Shown here: positions 1 through 9,896 of the stretch, piece by piece | How positions within the stretch are numbered: position 1 is the first letter of the stretch | Layout: each line of letters starts with the position of its first letter | Origin: Bacteroides sp. | GTDB taxonomy: Bacteria; Bacillota; Clostridia; Oscillospirales; Acutalibacteraceae | NCBI GenBank assembly: GCA_023665085.1 | Contig: JAMPEQ010000003.1 | Span: 1 to 64,000, forward strand | DNA length: 64,000 nucleotides | Direction of reading: 5' to 3' | The notes under the pieces: model-generated | The model's input: only the letters and a program-made list of their open reading frames with translations | The model's database searches: none | Told to the model about the DNA's origin: nothing | Position numbers and translations under genes: made by a program

Positions 1-2
1 AA

Positions 3-1673
<1,671 letters not shown>

Positions 1674-1682
1674 ATGCACAAA

Positions 1683-1710
1683 GACGGCACAGTTTTTCAA
1701 CTGTACCGCC
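1683..1710 (+). terminator. Hairpin after the serine recombinase
   Basis: An imperfect 12-bp stem with two mismatches (GACGGCACAGTT / AACTGTACCGCC) and a 4-nt loop directly follows the recombinase stop. It is not followed by a clean T-run. It could be a weak terminator or part of the element end. Confidence 0.4.
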
Positions 1711-1747
1711 TTCATACATAAAACTTCGTTACCGCACCTTCGCAATC

Positions 1748-2359
1748 ATGAAAAATTTTGTTGTTACTCTTGGAAGACAGTTTGGATGCGGTGCACATGA
1801 AATCGGCACTAAGCTGGCTCAGAGACTTGATATAGCATATTATGATAAAGAGATTATTAAAAGGGCGGCTAAAGACAGCGGTTTTGATGAAAACCTGTTT
1901 GCTTTTTATGATGAAAGACCTAACAGAAGCTTTTTATTCAATGTTTCTATTGATGGCTTTTCTGCACTTAATGGCGAGAATATGACTTTAGAGGATAAGA
2001 TTTTTCAGTATCAGTTTGATACTATCAAAAAAATTGCCAAGGAGCAAAGTTGTATTATTGTAGGTAGGTGTGCTGATTATATTTTGCGTGAAATGCCTAA
2101 TATGTGTTCCGTATTTTTGCATGGCAGTGATGAATACAGAGTTAAACGTGTTATTGAAGAATACGGCTTTAACGAAAAAAATGCTGCTAAAGAATTAAAG
2201 TCGATTGATAAGAAACGTGCAAGATTTCATAACTTTTATTGTGATGACAAATGGGGAGATGCCTCTTCATATAATCTTTCAATTGATGTATCAAAGCTTG
2301 GAATAGATAAAACAGTTGACCTTATTGAATACTATGTAAAGCAGAATTTTGATAAATAA
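1748..2359 (+). CDS. Cytidylate kinase-like protein
   Basis: P-loop kinase of the cytidylate-kinase-like family (Cytidylate_kin2), expected to phosphorylate a nucleotide, although the true substrate of this subfamily is not settled. The N-terminal TLGRQFGCGAHEIG carries the nucleotide-binding loop at about residues 8-20. A second conserved stretch, CIIVGRCADYIL, is near residue 102, and a basic lid region (KSIDKKRARFHNFY) is near 150-165. At 203 residues it has full family length. The start matches the usual family N-terminus, but no Shine-Dalgarno sequence precedes it. This fits a mobile element having joined right upstream of the ATG and removed the native translation signal. Confidence 0.8.
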   Translation: MKNFVVTLGRQFGCGAHEIGTKLAQRLDIAYYDKEIIKRAAKDSGFDENLFAFYDERPNRSFLFNVSIDGFSALNGENMTLEDKIFQYQFDTIKKIAKEQSCIIVGRCADYILREMPNMCSVFLHGSDEYRVKRVIEEYGFNEKNAAKELKSIDKKRARFHNFYCDDKWGDASSYNLSIDVSKLGIDKTVDLIEYYVKQNFDK

Positions 2360-2407
2360 ATTTATGCAAAGCTAAACCTATTTTGTTCTGCTCGTTACCT
2401 AACAAAC

Positions 2408-2471
2408 AAAACACCGCTTGATTTTCAGTAACACTGAGTTATGATGCTCAGATTGAAAATCAGCGGTGTTT
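2408..2471. terminator. Bidirectional terminator between convergent genes
   Basis: A long stem pairs AACACCGCTTGATTTTCA with TGAAAATCAGCGGTGTT (one bulge), and an inner stem pairs ACTGAG with CTCAG. A-rich and T-rich flanks lie on both sides. It sits between the cytidylate-kinase-like gene and trmB, which converge. Confidence 0.8.
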
Positions 2472-2477
2472 ACTATT

Positions 2478-3146
2478 TTACATTCTTGCCTCAAGCCTGT
2501 AGATAGGATAACCCTGGGATGCAAATTTGTTTTCATATTCTGTAACGATATTTCCATCAAAATCACTGTTGTGTAAGTCTAGTGATATATTTGACAGCTT
2601 AAAGCTGCAGGACGAAAATGCCTCAAGAGAATACTCGAAGAAATGCATATTGTCTGTTTTCTGACAGATAGCTCCATAAGGTTTTAAAATTCTTTTATAA
2701 ATTTCAAGAAAATGCGGATTTGTCAGTCTGTGTGCAACGTGTTTGTTTTTGGGGAAAGGACATGAAAAATTAAGATAAATTTCTTCTATAGATTTTTCTT
2801 CTATGTATGACAGCAGATATTCTGCTGTTCCGCAAAGAAATTTTATGTTATCAAGTCCCATTTCTCTGGCACTGTCAATTGCAAGAATTAAAACATTTCT
2901 GTTTCTCTCAACGCAGAGTATGTTTTTATCAGGATTCAGCTTTGCAAATGTACAGCCGAACTGACCTTTACCGCTGCCTATTTCAAGATAAACAGGCTTA
3001 TCGTTTCCAAATAAATTTTTTAAGTCAATAAGATGATTCTCTTTAGCAGCGTCATTGAAGTTAAGAGAGTCATTTTTCATTATAGTTAAATAATCACTTG
3101 ATGCATTTATTCTTTCATCAAGATTTTTCTTTCTTTTCATTCTCAT
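2478..3146 (-). CDS. trmB: tRNA (guanine-N7-)-methyltransferase
   Basis: Transfers a methyl group from S-adenosylmethionine to N7 of G46 in tRNA. The SAM site is visible as VYLEIGSGKGQFG (about residues 52-64), followed by the acidic CVERN strand and FLCGTAEYLL. The substrate motif, usually NFSDPWPK, reads NFSCPFPKNKHVAHRLTN (about 127-144), so the family aspartate is a cysteine here. The tail YENKFASQGYPIYRLEA is typical of TrmB. Length (222) is normal. It is the last gene of a minus-strand run with two flavoprotein genes and ends at a shared terminator. Confidence 0.9.
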   Translation of the reverse strand: MRMKRKKNLDERINASSDYLTIMKNDSLNFNDAAKENHLIDLKNLFGNDKPVYLEIGSGKGQFGCTFAKLNPDKNILCVERNRNVLILAIDSAREMGLDNIKFLCGTAEYLLSYIEEKSIEEIYLNFSCPFPKNKHVAHRLTNPHFLEIYKRILKPYGAICQKTDNMHFFEYSLEAFSSCSFKLSNISLDLHNSDFDGNIVTEYENKFASQGYPIYRLEARM

Positions 3147-3166
3147 AATTTATACCACTCTTGATT

Positions 3167-4762
3167 TTAATGTTCGTCATTCAATACAGCATGGGCACAT
3201 TTGACGCCGTCAACCGCTGCGGAGATAATACCGCCTGCATAGCCTGCTCCTTCACCGCAGGGATAAACGCCTCTTATATTACACTGTAGCAGGTCATCAC
3301 GCAATATTCTTACTGAGCTTGAAGAACGTGTTTCAGGTGCAGTAAGAACTGCGTCATATAAATTAAATCCATTTAATTTTTTATCCATTTCAACTATTGC
3401 TGATTTCATTGTTGCTGATACCTTGGCGGGTAAGCAGCTGTCAAGATTTGTAAGTATTACACCTGTCGGACATGTAGGGTTTACATTTCCGAGTGATTTG
3501 CTTTCAATTCCTTTGAGAAAATCACCTACAAGCTGTGCAGGAGCTTTGTAGTTACCGCCTGCCAGTTCATAAGCCATATGCTCAATTTCTCTTTGATAAT
3601 ATATTCCTGCAAGTGCATGATCGCTTGGAAAATCCTTTGGCTCAATTCCTACAAGTAGTGCAGAGTTTGCATTTTCACCATCACGGGCTAATGAGCTCAT
3701 GCCATTTACTATCACACATTCTTTTTCACTGGCAGCAGCAACTACAGTGCCGCCGGGGCACATGCAGAATGTGTATGCACCTCTTTCGTGCAATCCGTGG
3801 CATGCAAGCTTATAGTCGGCAGCTCCTAGCTTTTTGTGACCTGCAAATTTGCCGTACTGTGCTTTGTCAATCAGACTTTGAGGATGCTCTATTCTTGCAC
3901 CTACTGAAAATGGTTTCTGTATAATTTCAACACCCATATTATAAAGCATTTCAACGGTATCTCTTGCACTGTGGCCGATAGCCATAATAACACTATCGGT
4001 TTCCAAATCACATTGCTTTCCGTTATGAGTATATGTAACACCATGAACAAATCCATTAGCGGTAATCAGTCTTTCCAGCTTACATTCAAGACGCACTTCA
4101 CCGCCAAGCTCTTCAATTCGCTTCCTAATATTTTTTACAACTATTGCAAGTCTGTCAGTTCCAATATGAGGCTTTGAAGAATACAATATCTCTTCCGGTG
4201 CACCGGCTTCATATAATTCCTGCAGAATTTTTTTTATATACGGACTTTTTATTCCGGTGGTCAGCTTGCCGTCACTGAAAGTTCCCGCACCGCCTTCACC
4301 AAATTGAACATTCGACTCTTCGTTAAGCTCTCTGGTCTGCCAGAAATGATTTACGTCTTTTGTTCGTGTGTCAACATCTTTTCCGCGTTCAAGAATTATC
4401 GGTTTGAGCCCCGCCTGAGCAAGTATCAGTCCTGCAAACATGCCTGCCGGACCAAAGCCGACTACTACAGGTTTGAATTTGCTGTGTCTGTTGTTTGCAG
4501 GGAGTTCGTATTTATACGGCTTAACAATCTGTACCTTATTTGATTTGCATTTTGCGGCAATTTGCTCTTCATCAAGACTGATAATTACATCAATGGAATA
4601 TGTAAAATGGACATCGTCTTTTTTTCGGGCATCAACACTTTTTTTGTATATTGTATAGCTTTTTATATACTTTTCATTGATTTTCAGAATTTTTGAAGCC
4701 TTCTGTTTCAGTATACTTTCTTCCTCTTCAAGTGAAATTTTTATTTCGTTAATTCTTATCAT
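3167..4762 (-). CDS. FAD-dependent dehydrogenase (COG2509-like)
   Basis: Uncharacterised flavoprotein of the COG2509 type; substrate unknown. An N-terminal region of about 90 residues, with a lysine-rich stretch, precedes the FAD/NAD-binding loop VVVGFGPAGMFAGL (about 98-111) and the acidic end of the second strand (IILERG). The stretch QFGEGGAGTFSDGKL (about 152-166) is highly conserved in this family. The C-terminal flavin-binding part has GVYPCGEGAGYAGGI near 503-517. The start is supported by AAGG upstream of ATG at 4762. It lies 14 nt downstream of a second flavoprotein gene, suggesting co-transcription with it and trmB. Confidence 0.85.
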   Translation of the reverse strand: MIRINEIKISLEEEESILKQKASKILKINEKYIKSYTIYKKSVDARKKDDVHFTYSIDVIISLDEEQIAAKCKSNKVQIVKPYKYELPANNRHSKFKPVVVGFGPAGMFAGLILAQAGLKPIILERGKDVDTRTKDVNHFWQTRELNEESNVQFGEGGAGTFSDGKLTTGIKSPYIKKILQELYEAGAPEEILYSSKPHIGTDRLAIVVKNIRKRIEELGGEVRLECKLERLITANGFVHGVTYTHNGKQCDLETDSVIMAIGHSARDTVEMLYNMGVEIIQKPFSVGARIEHPQSLIDKAQYGKFAGHKKLGAADYKLACHGLHERGAYTFCMCPGGTVVAAASEKECVIVNGMSSLARDGENANSALLVGIEPKDFPSDHALAGIYYQREIEHMAYELAGGNYKAPAQLVGDFLKGIESKSLGNVNPTCPTGVILTNLDSCLPAKVSATMKSAIVEMDKKLNGFNLYDAVLTAPETRSSSSVRILRDDLLQCNIRGVYPCGEGAGYAGGIISAAVDGVKCAHAVLNDEH

Positions 4763-4776
4763 AGTTATATACCTTA

Positions 4777-5883
4777 TTATATATTAGTATTTGCATCACT
4801 GATTTGATCCGCTGTTTTTATTCCGCTGTACCATGCAAAGCTTAGATTAAATCCACCGCAATCAAATTGTCTGTCCAACACCTCTCCGCATGCGTATACA
4901 TTGCTGTTGAATTTTGACCTGAAGCCGTCAAATTCATTCGTGTCTGCACCGCCTGATGAAATTTGTGCAAAATCAAAGCCTTTTGTACCCGTAATGATTA
5001 ATTTCCAGTTTTTTGCATATCTGGATTGATTGGTGCAGTCACCGTCAGCCTGCTTATAGATTATATCTGCCAGTTTTATTCCGAGTATTCCTTTGAGATT
5101 TTTGAATTTTTTCAGATACTCATATACCTCGTGTTCGCTCATGTCAGGAATTAAATCCAAAACAGCATGACATTTCTTAGGTTTTTTATCAGCAAAATTT
5201 CTGCTGACAAATCGTGACAAATTCATTGTAACTATGCCTGAAAGTCCATAGTCAGCAAATAAAACCTCTCCTGTTTCACTTCCGACACATTTATTGTCGA
5301 TAAGTATTGACATATTGCAGTGAACTCTGTGACCTTTTAATGCTCTTGGATATTTGCTTGAGGAGGTTATCTGTACAAGAGCGGGGAACACAGGTGTTAT
5401 AGTGTGCCCTAAAGATTTAAGCAGATTATATCCGCTTCCGTCGGATCCTAAAGCTTTTTGTGCTTTGCCCCCGGTGGCTATAACAATATTATCTGCCATA
5501 TATATGCCTTTATCAGTTTCTGCACAAAGATCATTGTCGATATTTTTGACAATGCATTCTGTTATTATTTCTATTCCAAGCTGAAAGCACTTTTCTGTAA
5601 GCAAATCAACAACTGTTGACGATTGATTTGAATACGGATAAACTCTGCCCTCGTCATCAATGCGCGTTATCAGTCCTAAGTTGTTAAAAAAATCTTTGAC
5701 GTCATTGTAATAAGGGGAGGCAGTGTTTGTCAGATTGCATCTGCCGTTACCTGTGGCAAGAATTTTTTTACCTGCTTGACCAAGCCTTTCAATTATAGTA
5801 ATATCACTATCAGGATTATTCTGTTTTAATCTTATTGCACAGGCAAGCCCTGAAGCTCCTGCACCTATGATAATTGTTGTCAT
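4777..5883 (-). CDS. HI0933/BaiN-family flavoprotein
   Basis: NAD(P)/FAD-dependent oxidoreductase of the HI0933/BaiN family. Some members reduce steroid or bile-acid substrates, but the reaction here cannot be read from sequence. It starts directly with the dinucleotide fold TTIIIGAGASGLACAIRL. The family signature QAGKKILATGNGRCNLTN is at about 36-53 and the C-terminal FAD loop VYACGEVLDRQFDCGGFN at about 330-348. At 368 residues it is slightly shorter than the usual 400 or so. GAGGT precedes the ATG. It is the first gene of the minus-strand run with the COG2509 flavoprotein and trmB. Confidence 0.85.
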   Translation of the reverse strand: MTTIIIGAGASGLACAIRLKQNNPDSDITIIERLGQAGKKILATGNGRCNLTNTASPYYNDVKDFFNNLGLITRIDDEGRVYPYSNQSSTVVDLLTEKCFQLGIEIITECIVKNIDNDLCAETDKGIYMADNIVIATGGKAQKALGSDGSGYNLLKSLGHTITPVFPALVQITSSSKYPRALKGHRVHCNMSILIDNKCVGSETGEVLFADYGLSGIVTMNLSRFVSRNFADKKPKKCHAVLDLIPDMSEHEVYEYLKKFKNLKGILGIKLADIIYKQADGDCTNQSRYAKNWKLIITGTKGFDFAQISSGGADTNEFDGFRSKFNSNVYACGEVLDRQFDCGGFNLSFAWYSGIKTADQISDANTNI

Positions 5884-5979
5884 TTTGATACCTCACGCTG
5901 TTGTTTGCCTGATAACAGTGATTTGCAGTAATATAATAATATAAAACTATTGTAAATGCAAACTTTTTTGAAAAAAGGC

Positions 5980-6008
5980 TTGACTATAAATACCAACTAT
6001 GTTATAGT
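5980..6008 (+). promoter_or_regulatory. Sigma-A promoter for rpmG-secE-nusG
   Basis: TTGACT, 17-bp spacer, TATAGT, about 120 nt upstream of rpmG. The untranslated leader that follows contains CCTCG (6016) and CGAGG (6084), which could pair. The 244-bp gap before rpmG holds nothing else I recognise. Confidence 0.8.
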
Positions 6009-6127
6009 AACAATACCTCGTTATGTAGGTTAATATGTGCCGATAGGCCTTATTTTTTTGTCCTGCATTTGCTTTGCGTGGCAGCGAGGGAGATTAATTT
6101 ATCGAAATTTTTATGGAGGTGCTATTT

Positions 6128-6277
6128 ATGAGAGTTAAGATTACCTTAGCTTGCACTGAATGCAAACAGCGCAATTACAACACAATGAAAAACAAGAAGA
6201 ACACACCTGACAGACTTGAAATGAACAAGTATTGTCCTTTCTGCAAGAAGCATACACTTCACAGAGAAACAAAGTAG
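6128..6277 (+). CDS. rpmG: 50S ribosomal protein L33
   Basis: Small ribosomal protein of 49 residues. It reads [17 protein letters not shown] and later [13 protein letters not shown], ending RETK. Cys9/Cys12 and Cys36/Cys39 form the two CxxC pairs of the zinc-binding form of L33. GGAGG lies 8 nt before the ATG. It leads the operon with secE and nusG, a standard Firmicutes arrangement. Confidence 0.95.
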   Translation: MRVKITLACTECKQRNYNTMKNKKNTPDRLEMNKYCPFCKKHTLHRETK

Positions 6278-6292
6278 TATAGGAGGACGAAA

Positions 6293-6667
6293 ATGGCTGA
6301 CGAGAAAAAGACTTCAAAGAAGGCTGAAAGCACTGATAAGTCTAAGGCTGCTGTAAAGAAGTCAAAGAAAAATCCTTTTAAATCCATTGCGTCATTTTTT
6401 AAGAGTGTAAAATCAGAAGGCAAAAAAGTTACATGGGCTAAGCCAAAGGATGTACTTAAGAATACTATCGTAGTATTAATTGTATGTGTTATTGCTGGTC
6501 TTGCTATTTTTGCTGTTGATACTGTTCTTTCTCAGGGTATGGGGCTTATAAAGAAAGCTGCCAATGCTAACAATGAAAGTACCAGTGTATCAACAACTGC
6601 CGAAGATACTACAGAGGATGTTACCGAGGGATTAGAGCCTGATACAACAGCTGAAAAAGCAGAGTAA
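6293..6667 (+). CDS. secE: Preprotein translocase subunit SecE
   Basis: Small membrane subunit of the Sec translocon. A Lys-rich N-terminal tail of about 45 residues precedes the conserved amphipathic helix (FKSVKSEGKKVTWAKPKDVLKNT, about 36-58) and a single membrane helix (VVLIVCVIAGLAIFAVDTVL, about 60-80). An unusual acidic Thr/Glu-rich tail of about 30 residues follows, longer than in textbook SecE. AGGAGG is 6 nt before the ATG. It sits 15 nt after rpmG and 45 nt before nusG. Confidence 0.93.
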   Translation: MADEKKTSKKAESTDKSKAAVKKSKKNPFKSIASFFKSVKSEGKKVTWAKPKDVLKNTIVVLIVCVIAGLAIFAVDTVLSQGMGLIKKAANANNESTSVSTTAEDTTEDVTEGLEPDTTAEKAE

Positions 6668-6712
6668 TCTGTAAATCGTTTGTTGTTATTCTAATTTCGG
6701 GAGGCTTTATTA

Positions 6713-7237
6713 ATGGAAGAGGCAAAATGGTATGTAGCACACACATTTTCGGGTTACGAAAATAAGGTTGCTGGAAATATTCTGACAGTAGTTGAAAACC
6801 GTAATTTGCACGACCTTATTCATGAGGTTGCTATTCCTACAGAAACAGTTGTTGAGGTTAAATCTGACGGCACGGAAAAAGAGTATCAGAGAAAGCTGAT
6901 GCCTGGCTATGTGTTCGTTAAAATGGTTATGACTGACGACAGCTGGTATGTTGTAAGAAATACCCGTGGATGTACAGGTTTTGTAGGTCCGGAAAGTAAA
7001 CCCGAACCGTTATCAGATGAAGAAGTCAAAAGACTCGGTGTAGAAAAGATAAGCGTTGAGGTCGGCTATGAGGTTGGTGATTTAGTCAACGTTGTCGATG
7101 GTCCTCTTGAGGGCTTCTCAGGTACAGTCGATGTAATTGATGCTGATAACAACAGTGTTCAGGTAACTGTATCAATGTTCGGCAGAGAAAACTCTGTTGA
7201 ATTTGAGCTTAACCAGCTTGAAAAGGTTAGTGAATAA
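6713..7237 (+). CDS. nusG: Transcription elongation/antitermination factor NusG
   Basis: Binds RNA polymerase and modulates pausing and termination. The N-terminal NGN domain opens with AKWYVAHTFSGYE and contains the conserved KLMPGYVFVKM and VRNTRGCTGFVG stretches (about 62-95). The KOW domain is at about 125-150 (VNVVDGPLEGFSGTV). Its 174 residues match the family. GGGAGG precedes the ATG. It is the last gene of the rpmG-secE-nusG group and is followed by the L11-L1 genes after a 119-nt structured spacer. Confidence 0.96.
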   Translation: MEEAKWYVAHTFSGYENKVAGNILTVVENRNLHDLIHEVAIPTETVVEVKSDGTEKEYQRKLMPGYVFVKMVMTDDSWYVVRNTRGCTGFVGPESKPEPLSDEEVKRLGVEKISVEVGYEVGDLVNVVDGPLEGFSGTVDVIDADNNSVQVTVSMFGRENSVEFELNQLEKVSE

Positions 7238-7296
7238 TTTTAGTAATTCGCAGTATATCTGCTTATTATCATTGTGACTGCAACTTGCCGGTTCGG

Positions 7297-7336
7297 TCAT
7301 GATGGTGGGAGAGATTTTTATCTCGCCAATTACCAC
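7297..7336 (+). promoter_or_regulatory. Candidate L1-binding leader of rplK-rplA
   Basis: In the 119-nt gap between nusG and rplK, a hairpin pairs GTGGGAGAGAT with ATCTCGCC...CCAC asymmetrically around a short loop, preceded by ATGATGG. L1 represses its own operon in many bacteria by binding an RNA that mimics its 23S site. The fit here is by eye only and was not folded. Confidence 0.4.
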
Positions 7337-7356
7337 AATATTAGGAGGAATTTATT

Positions 7357-7782
7357 ATGGCACAGAAGGTAGCAGGTTTAATTAAACTTCAGATCCCTGC
7401 CGGCAAAGCTACTCCGGCACCACCTGTTGGTCCGGCACTCGGTCAGCATGGTGTAAACATCATGTCATTCACAAAAGAGTTCAATGAGAGAACCAAGAAT
7501 GATGTTGGTCTTATCATTCCTGTAGTAATTACAGTATATGAAGACCGTTCATTTACATTCGTTACAAAGACACCGCCTGCAGCTGTTCTTATTAAGAAGG
7601 CTTGCGGTATTGACAAGGCATCAGGTGTTCCTAACAAGAACAAGGTTGCAACACTGTCAAAGGCAGATTTACAGAAAATCGCTGAAACAAAGATGCCTGA
7701 TCTTAATGCAGCATCTCTTGAAGCAGCTATGTCAATGATTGCCGGTACTGCACGCAGTATGGGTATAGTAGTAGAAGACTAA
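7357..7782 (+). CDS. rplK: 50S ribosomal protein L11
   Basis: Ribosomal stalk-base protein of 141 residues. It shows the classic N-terminal domain ([27 protein letters not shown]) and the C-terminal RNA-binding domain ending [16 protein letters not shown] lies 7 nt upstream of the ATG. It precedes rplA with a 49-nt spacer that carries its own AGGAGG-like signal. Confidence 0.97.
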   Translation: MAQKVAGLIKLQIPAGKATPAPPVGPALGQHGVNIMSFTKEFNERTKNDVGLIIPVVITVYEDRSFTFVTKTPPAAVLIKKACGIDKASGVPNKNKVATLSKADLQKIAETKMPDLNAASLEAAMSMIAGTARSMGIVVED

Positions 7783-7831
7783 TTCCCTTGTGGGAGGAAG
7801 TATCCGATTTAACCACTGGAGGTAATTTATT

Positions 7832-8539
7832 ATGAAACACGGAAAAAAATATACAGACGGTGCTAAGTTAATTGACCGTTCAAATTTATATGATTCAGCA
7901 GAAGCTCTTGATCTTTCAATCAAGACTGCTACTGCTAAGTTCGATGAAACAATCGAAGCTCACATTCGTCTTGGTGTTGACTCACGTCACGCTGATCAGC
8001 AGGTTCGCGGCGCTGTAGTTCTTCCAAACGGAACAGGTAAGGATGTTAAGGTTGCTGTATTTGCTAAAGGCGATCTTGCTAAGGCTGCTGAAGAGGCAGG
8101 CGCAGATGTAGTAGGCGATGCTGATTTAGTTCAGAAAATTCAGGGCGGTTGGATGGATTTCGATGTTGCAATCGCCTCACCTGATATGATGGGATTTGTT
8201 GGTCGTCTCGGTAAGGTTCTTGGTCCTCGTGGTCTTATGCCTTCACCAAAGGCAGGTACTGTTACAATGGACGTTGCTAAGGCTGTTCAGGAGGCTAAGG
8301 CTGGTAAGATTGAGTATCGTCTTGACAAAACAAATATCATTCACTGCCCAATCGGCAAGGCTTCATTCGGCACAGATAAGCTTCTTGAGAACTTCAATGC
8401 TCTTCTTGATGCTATCATTAAGGCTAAGCCTGCTGCTGCTAAGGGACAGTACATTAAGTCTGTAGCAGTTGCTTCAACAATGGGCCCTGGTATCAAAATC
8501 AATCCAAATAAGGTTGGTTCTGTAACTACAGCTGAGTAA
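7832..8539 (+). CDS. rplA: 50S ribosomal protein L1
   Basis: Ribosomal L1-stalk protein of 235 residues that usually also represses translation of its own mRNA. Conserved blocks are visible: the [17 protein letters not shown] region (about 44-60), the [22 protein letters not shown] block (about 116-137, nearly invariant in bacteria) and a C-terminal [13 protein letters not shown] precedes the ATG. No terminator follows; a new promoter for rplJ lies 16 nt after the stop. Confidence 0.97.
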   Translation: MKHGKKYTDGAKLIDRSNLYDSAEALDLSIKTATAKFDETIEAHIRLGVDSRHADQQVRGAVVLPNGTGKDVKVAVFAKGDLAKAAEEAGADVVGDADLVQKIQGGWMDFDVAIASPDMMGFVGRLGKVLGPRGLMPSPKAGTVTMDVAKAVQEAKAGKIEYRLDKTNIIHCPIGKASFGTDKLLENFNALLDAIIKAKPAAAKGQYIKSVAVASTMGPGIKINPNKVGSVTTAE

Positions 8540-8554
8540 ATTATTAAATAGGTA

Positions 8555-8583
8555 TTGACAAGGAATAATCCTTGTGATAAAAT
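8555..8583 (+). promoter_or_regulatory. Strong sigma-A promoter for rplJ-rplL
   Basis: TTGACA, 17-bp spacer, TAAAAT. It lies between rplA and the L10 leader and gives the L10-L7/L12 genes their own transcription start. Confidence 0.85.
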
Positions 8584-8589
8584 ACAATC

Positions 8590-8735
8590 GCTGTTCAGCC
8601 AAAGACAGTAGGTATCATTATTGATGTAAGTTTATCGCCTACCGAGGAATGAACATTCTGATAACTATTTTTGTTATTTTGTAATGTTATGTGCATTCCT
8701 CTATGGAATGCACTTTTATTTTTTGCTAAACAGCC
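8590..8735 (+). promoter_or_regulatory. Ribosomal protein L10 leader RNA
   Basis: The 230-nt region before rplJ has the order expected for the Firmicutes L10 leader: a CCAAAGACAGTAGG segment, a partner CCTACCGAGGAATG, then an intrinsic terminator. The upstream segment can pair with the downstream one, so binding of L10(L12)4 would favour termination. Two further hairpins follow before the ribosome site: AGGGC-AGAC-GCCCT and CCAC-TTCG-GTGG. Function is inferred from position and layout. Confidence 0.7.
8691..8724 (+). terminator. Attenuator terminator in the L10 leader
   Basis: Perfect 9-bp stem GTGCATTCC / GGAATGCAC with a 5-nt loop, followed by a T-rich run (TTTTATTTTTT). It lies upstream of rplJ, so it must act as an attenuator rather than a gene-end terminator. 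Confidence 0.85.
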
Positions 8736-8795
8736 TCTAGGGCAGACGCCCTAAATAAGACCACTTCGGTGGCAAATATTTATGGAGGTAAAATT

Positions 8796-9386
8796 ATGCC
8801 AAGTACAGCAGTTCTTGAAAAGAAAAAGCAAATGGTTGCTGACCTTTCAGCAAGAATTAAAAATTCTTGTGCAGGTGTAGTTGTTGACTACAAGGGCATC
8901 AATGTTGAGGATGATACAAAGCTTCGTAAAGAGCTTCGTGAGTCAGGCGTTGAGTATACTGTAGTTAAAAACTCAATCCTTGGTAGAGCAGCCGATGACG
9001 CAGGACTTGAAGGTCTTGAGTCAGTTCTTGAAGGTACTACAGCTATCGCAACATCTGCTGATGATTATGTTGCATCAGCTCGTATTCTTCAGAAATTCGC
9101 TGATACTCATGATAATTTCTCTCTTAAGAGCGGTTATCTTGATGGCGAGGTAATCTCTATGGAAAAGCTTATTGCTCTTGCAAAGCTTCCTTCAAGAGAA
9201 GTTCTCCTTGCTACAGTTTGCAGCGTATTCAATGCACCTATTGCAGCATTTGCTCGTGGTGTGCAGGCCATCGTTGATAAGGGTGGCGTAGAAGCTTGTG
9301 AGCCTGCAGAAGCAGAGGCTCAGGCTGAAGAAGCACCTGCAGAGGAAACTCCTGCAGAAGCACCGGCTGAAGAAACAGCTGAATAA
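8796..9386 (+). CDS. rplJ: 50S ribosomal protein L10
   Basis: Anchors the L7/L12 stalk on the ribosome. It starts MPSTAVLEKKKQMVADL and contains VVDYKGINVEDDTKLRKELRE and YTVVKNSILGRAA (about 30-70). The C-terminal part ends in an Ala/Glu/Pro-rich tail. The reading frame stays open to a GTG at 8769, but GGAGG at 8784-8788 lies 7 nt before ATG 8796, so the ATG is chosen (196 residues). rplL follows after 54 nt. Confidence 0.95.
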   Translation: MPSTAVLEKKKQMVADLSARIKNSCAGVVVDYKGINVEDDTKLRKELRESGVEYTVVKNSILGRAADDAGLEGLESVLEGTTAIATSADDYVASARILQKFADTHDNFSLKSGYLDGEVISMEKLIALAKLPSREVLLATVCSVFNAPIAAFARGVQAIVDKGGVEACEPAEAEAQAEEAPAEETPAEAPAEETAE

Positions 9387-9440
9387 TTAAATTCAAAAAT
9401 AACTTATAACTAAAATAAAATTTTATCGGAGGAAACTAAA

Positions 9441-9818
9441 ATGGCATCAGAAAAAGTTACAGCAATTGTTGAAGAGCTTAAGACTCTCACAGTTCTTGAG
9501 CTTTCAGAGCTCGTATCAGCAGTAGAAGAAGAATTCGGCGTAAGCGCTGCAGCAGCAGTAGCAGTAGCAGCACCAGCAGAGGGCGGCGCTGCAGCAGCTG
9601 AAGAGAAGACAGAGTTTGACGTTGTTCTTACAGATGTAGGCGGCAACAAGATTCAGGTTATCAAGGCTGTTCGTGAGGCTACAGGTCTTGGTCTTAAGGA
9701 AGCAAAGGCTATCGTTGACGGCGCTCCTGCAACAGTTAAGGAAGCTGTTCCAACAGCTGACGCTGAGGCTCTTAAGGCTGCTCTTGAAGGCGCTGGCGCT
9801 AAAGTTGAGCTTAAGTAA
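9441..9818 (+). CDS. rplL: 50S ribosomal protein L7/L12
   Basis: Stalk protein of 125 residues that recruits translation factors. The N-terminal dimerisation domain ([20 protein letters not shown]) is followed by an Ala-rich hinge and the globular domain with [18 protein letters not shown] and [21 protein letters not shown] precedes the ATG. It ends the operon at a strong terminator. rpoB, its common downstream neighbour, is absent here. Confidence 0.97.
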   Translation: MASEKVTAIVEELKTLTVLELSELVSAVEEEFGVSAAAAVAVAAPAEGGAAAAEEKTEFDVVLTDVGGNKIQVIKAVREATGLGLKEAKAIVDGAPATVKEAVPTADAEALKAALEGAGAKVELK

Positions 9819-9853
9819 TTACAGCTTAATTTTACATTCCATTAAAAATATGT

Positions 9854-9888
9854 TGAGGCACTGTTTTATACAGTGCCTCAATTTTTTA
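9854..9888. terminator. Terminator after rplL
   Basis: 10-bp perfect stem TGAGGCACTG / CAGTGCCTCA with a short AT loop and a T6 run. A-rich sequence on the other side may let it also end the convergent minus-strand DUF2812 gene. Confidence 0.9.
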
Positions 9889-9896
9889 TGTTAATA

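Noticed and set aside
5986-6090. Leader before rpmG considered as a riboswitch or T-box
   Set aside because: Only short possible pairings are seen (CCTCG/CGAGG) and no terminator or specifier pattern.
9530-9600. GCAGCAGTAGCAGTAGCAGC tandem-like run
   Set aside because: It encodes the Ala-rich hinge of L7/L12 and is ordinary low-complexity coding sequence.
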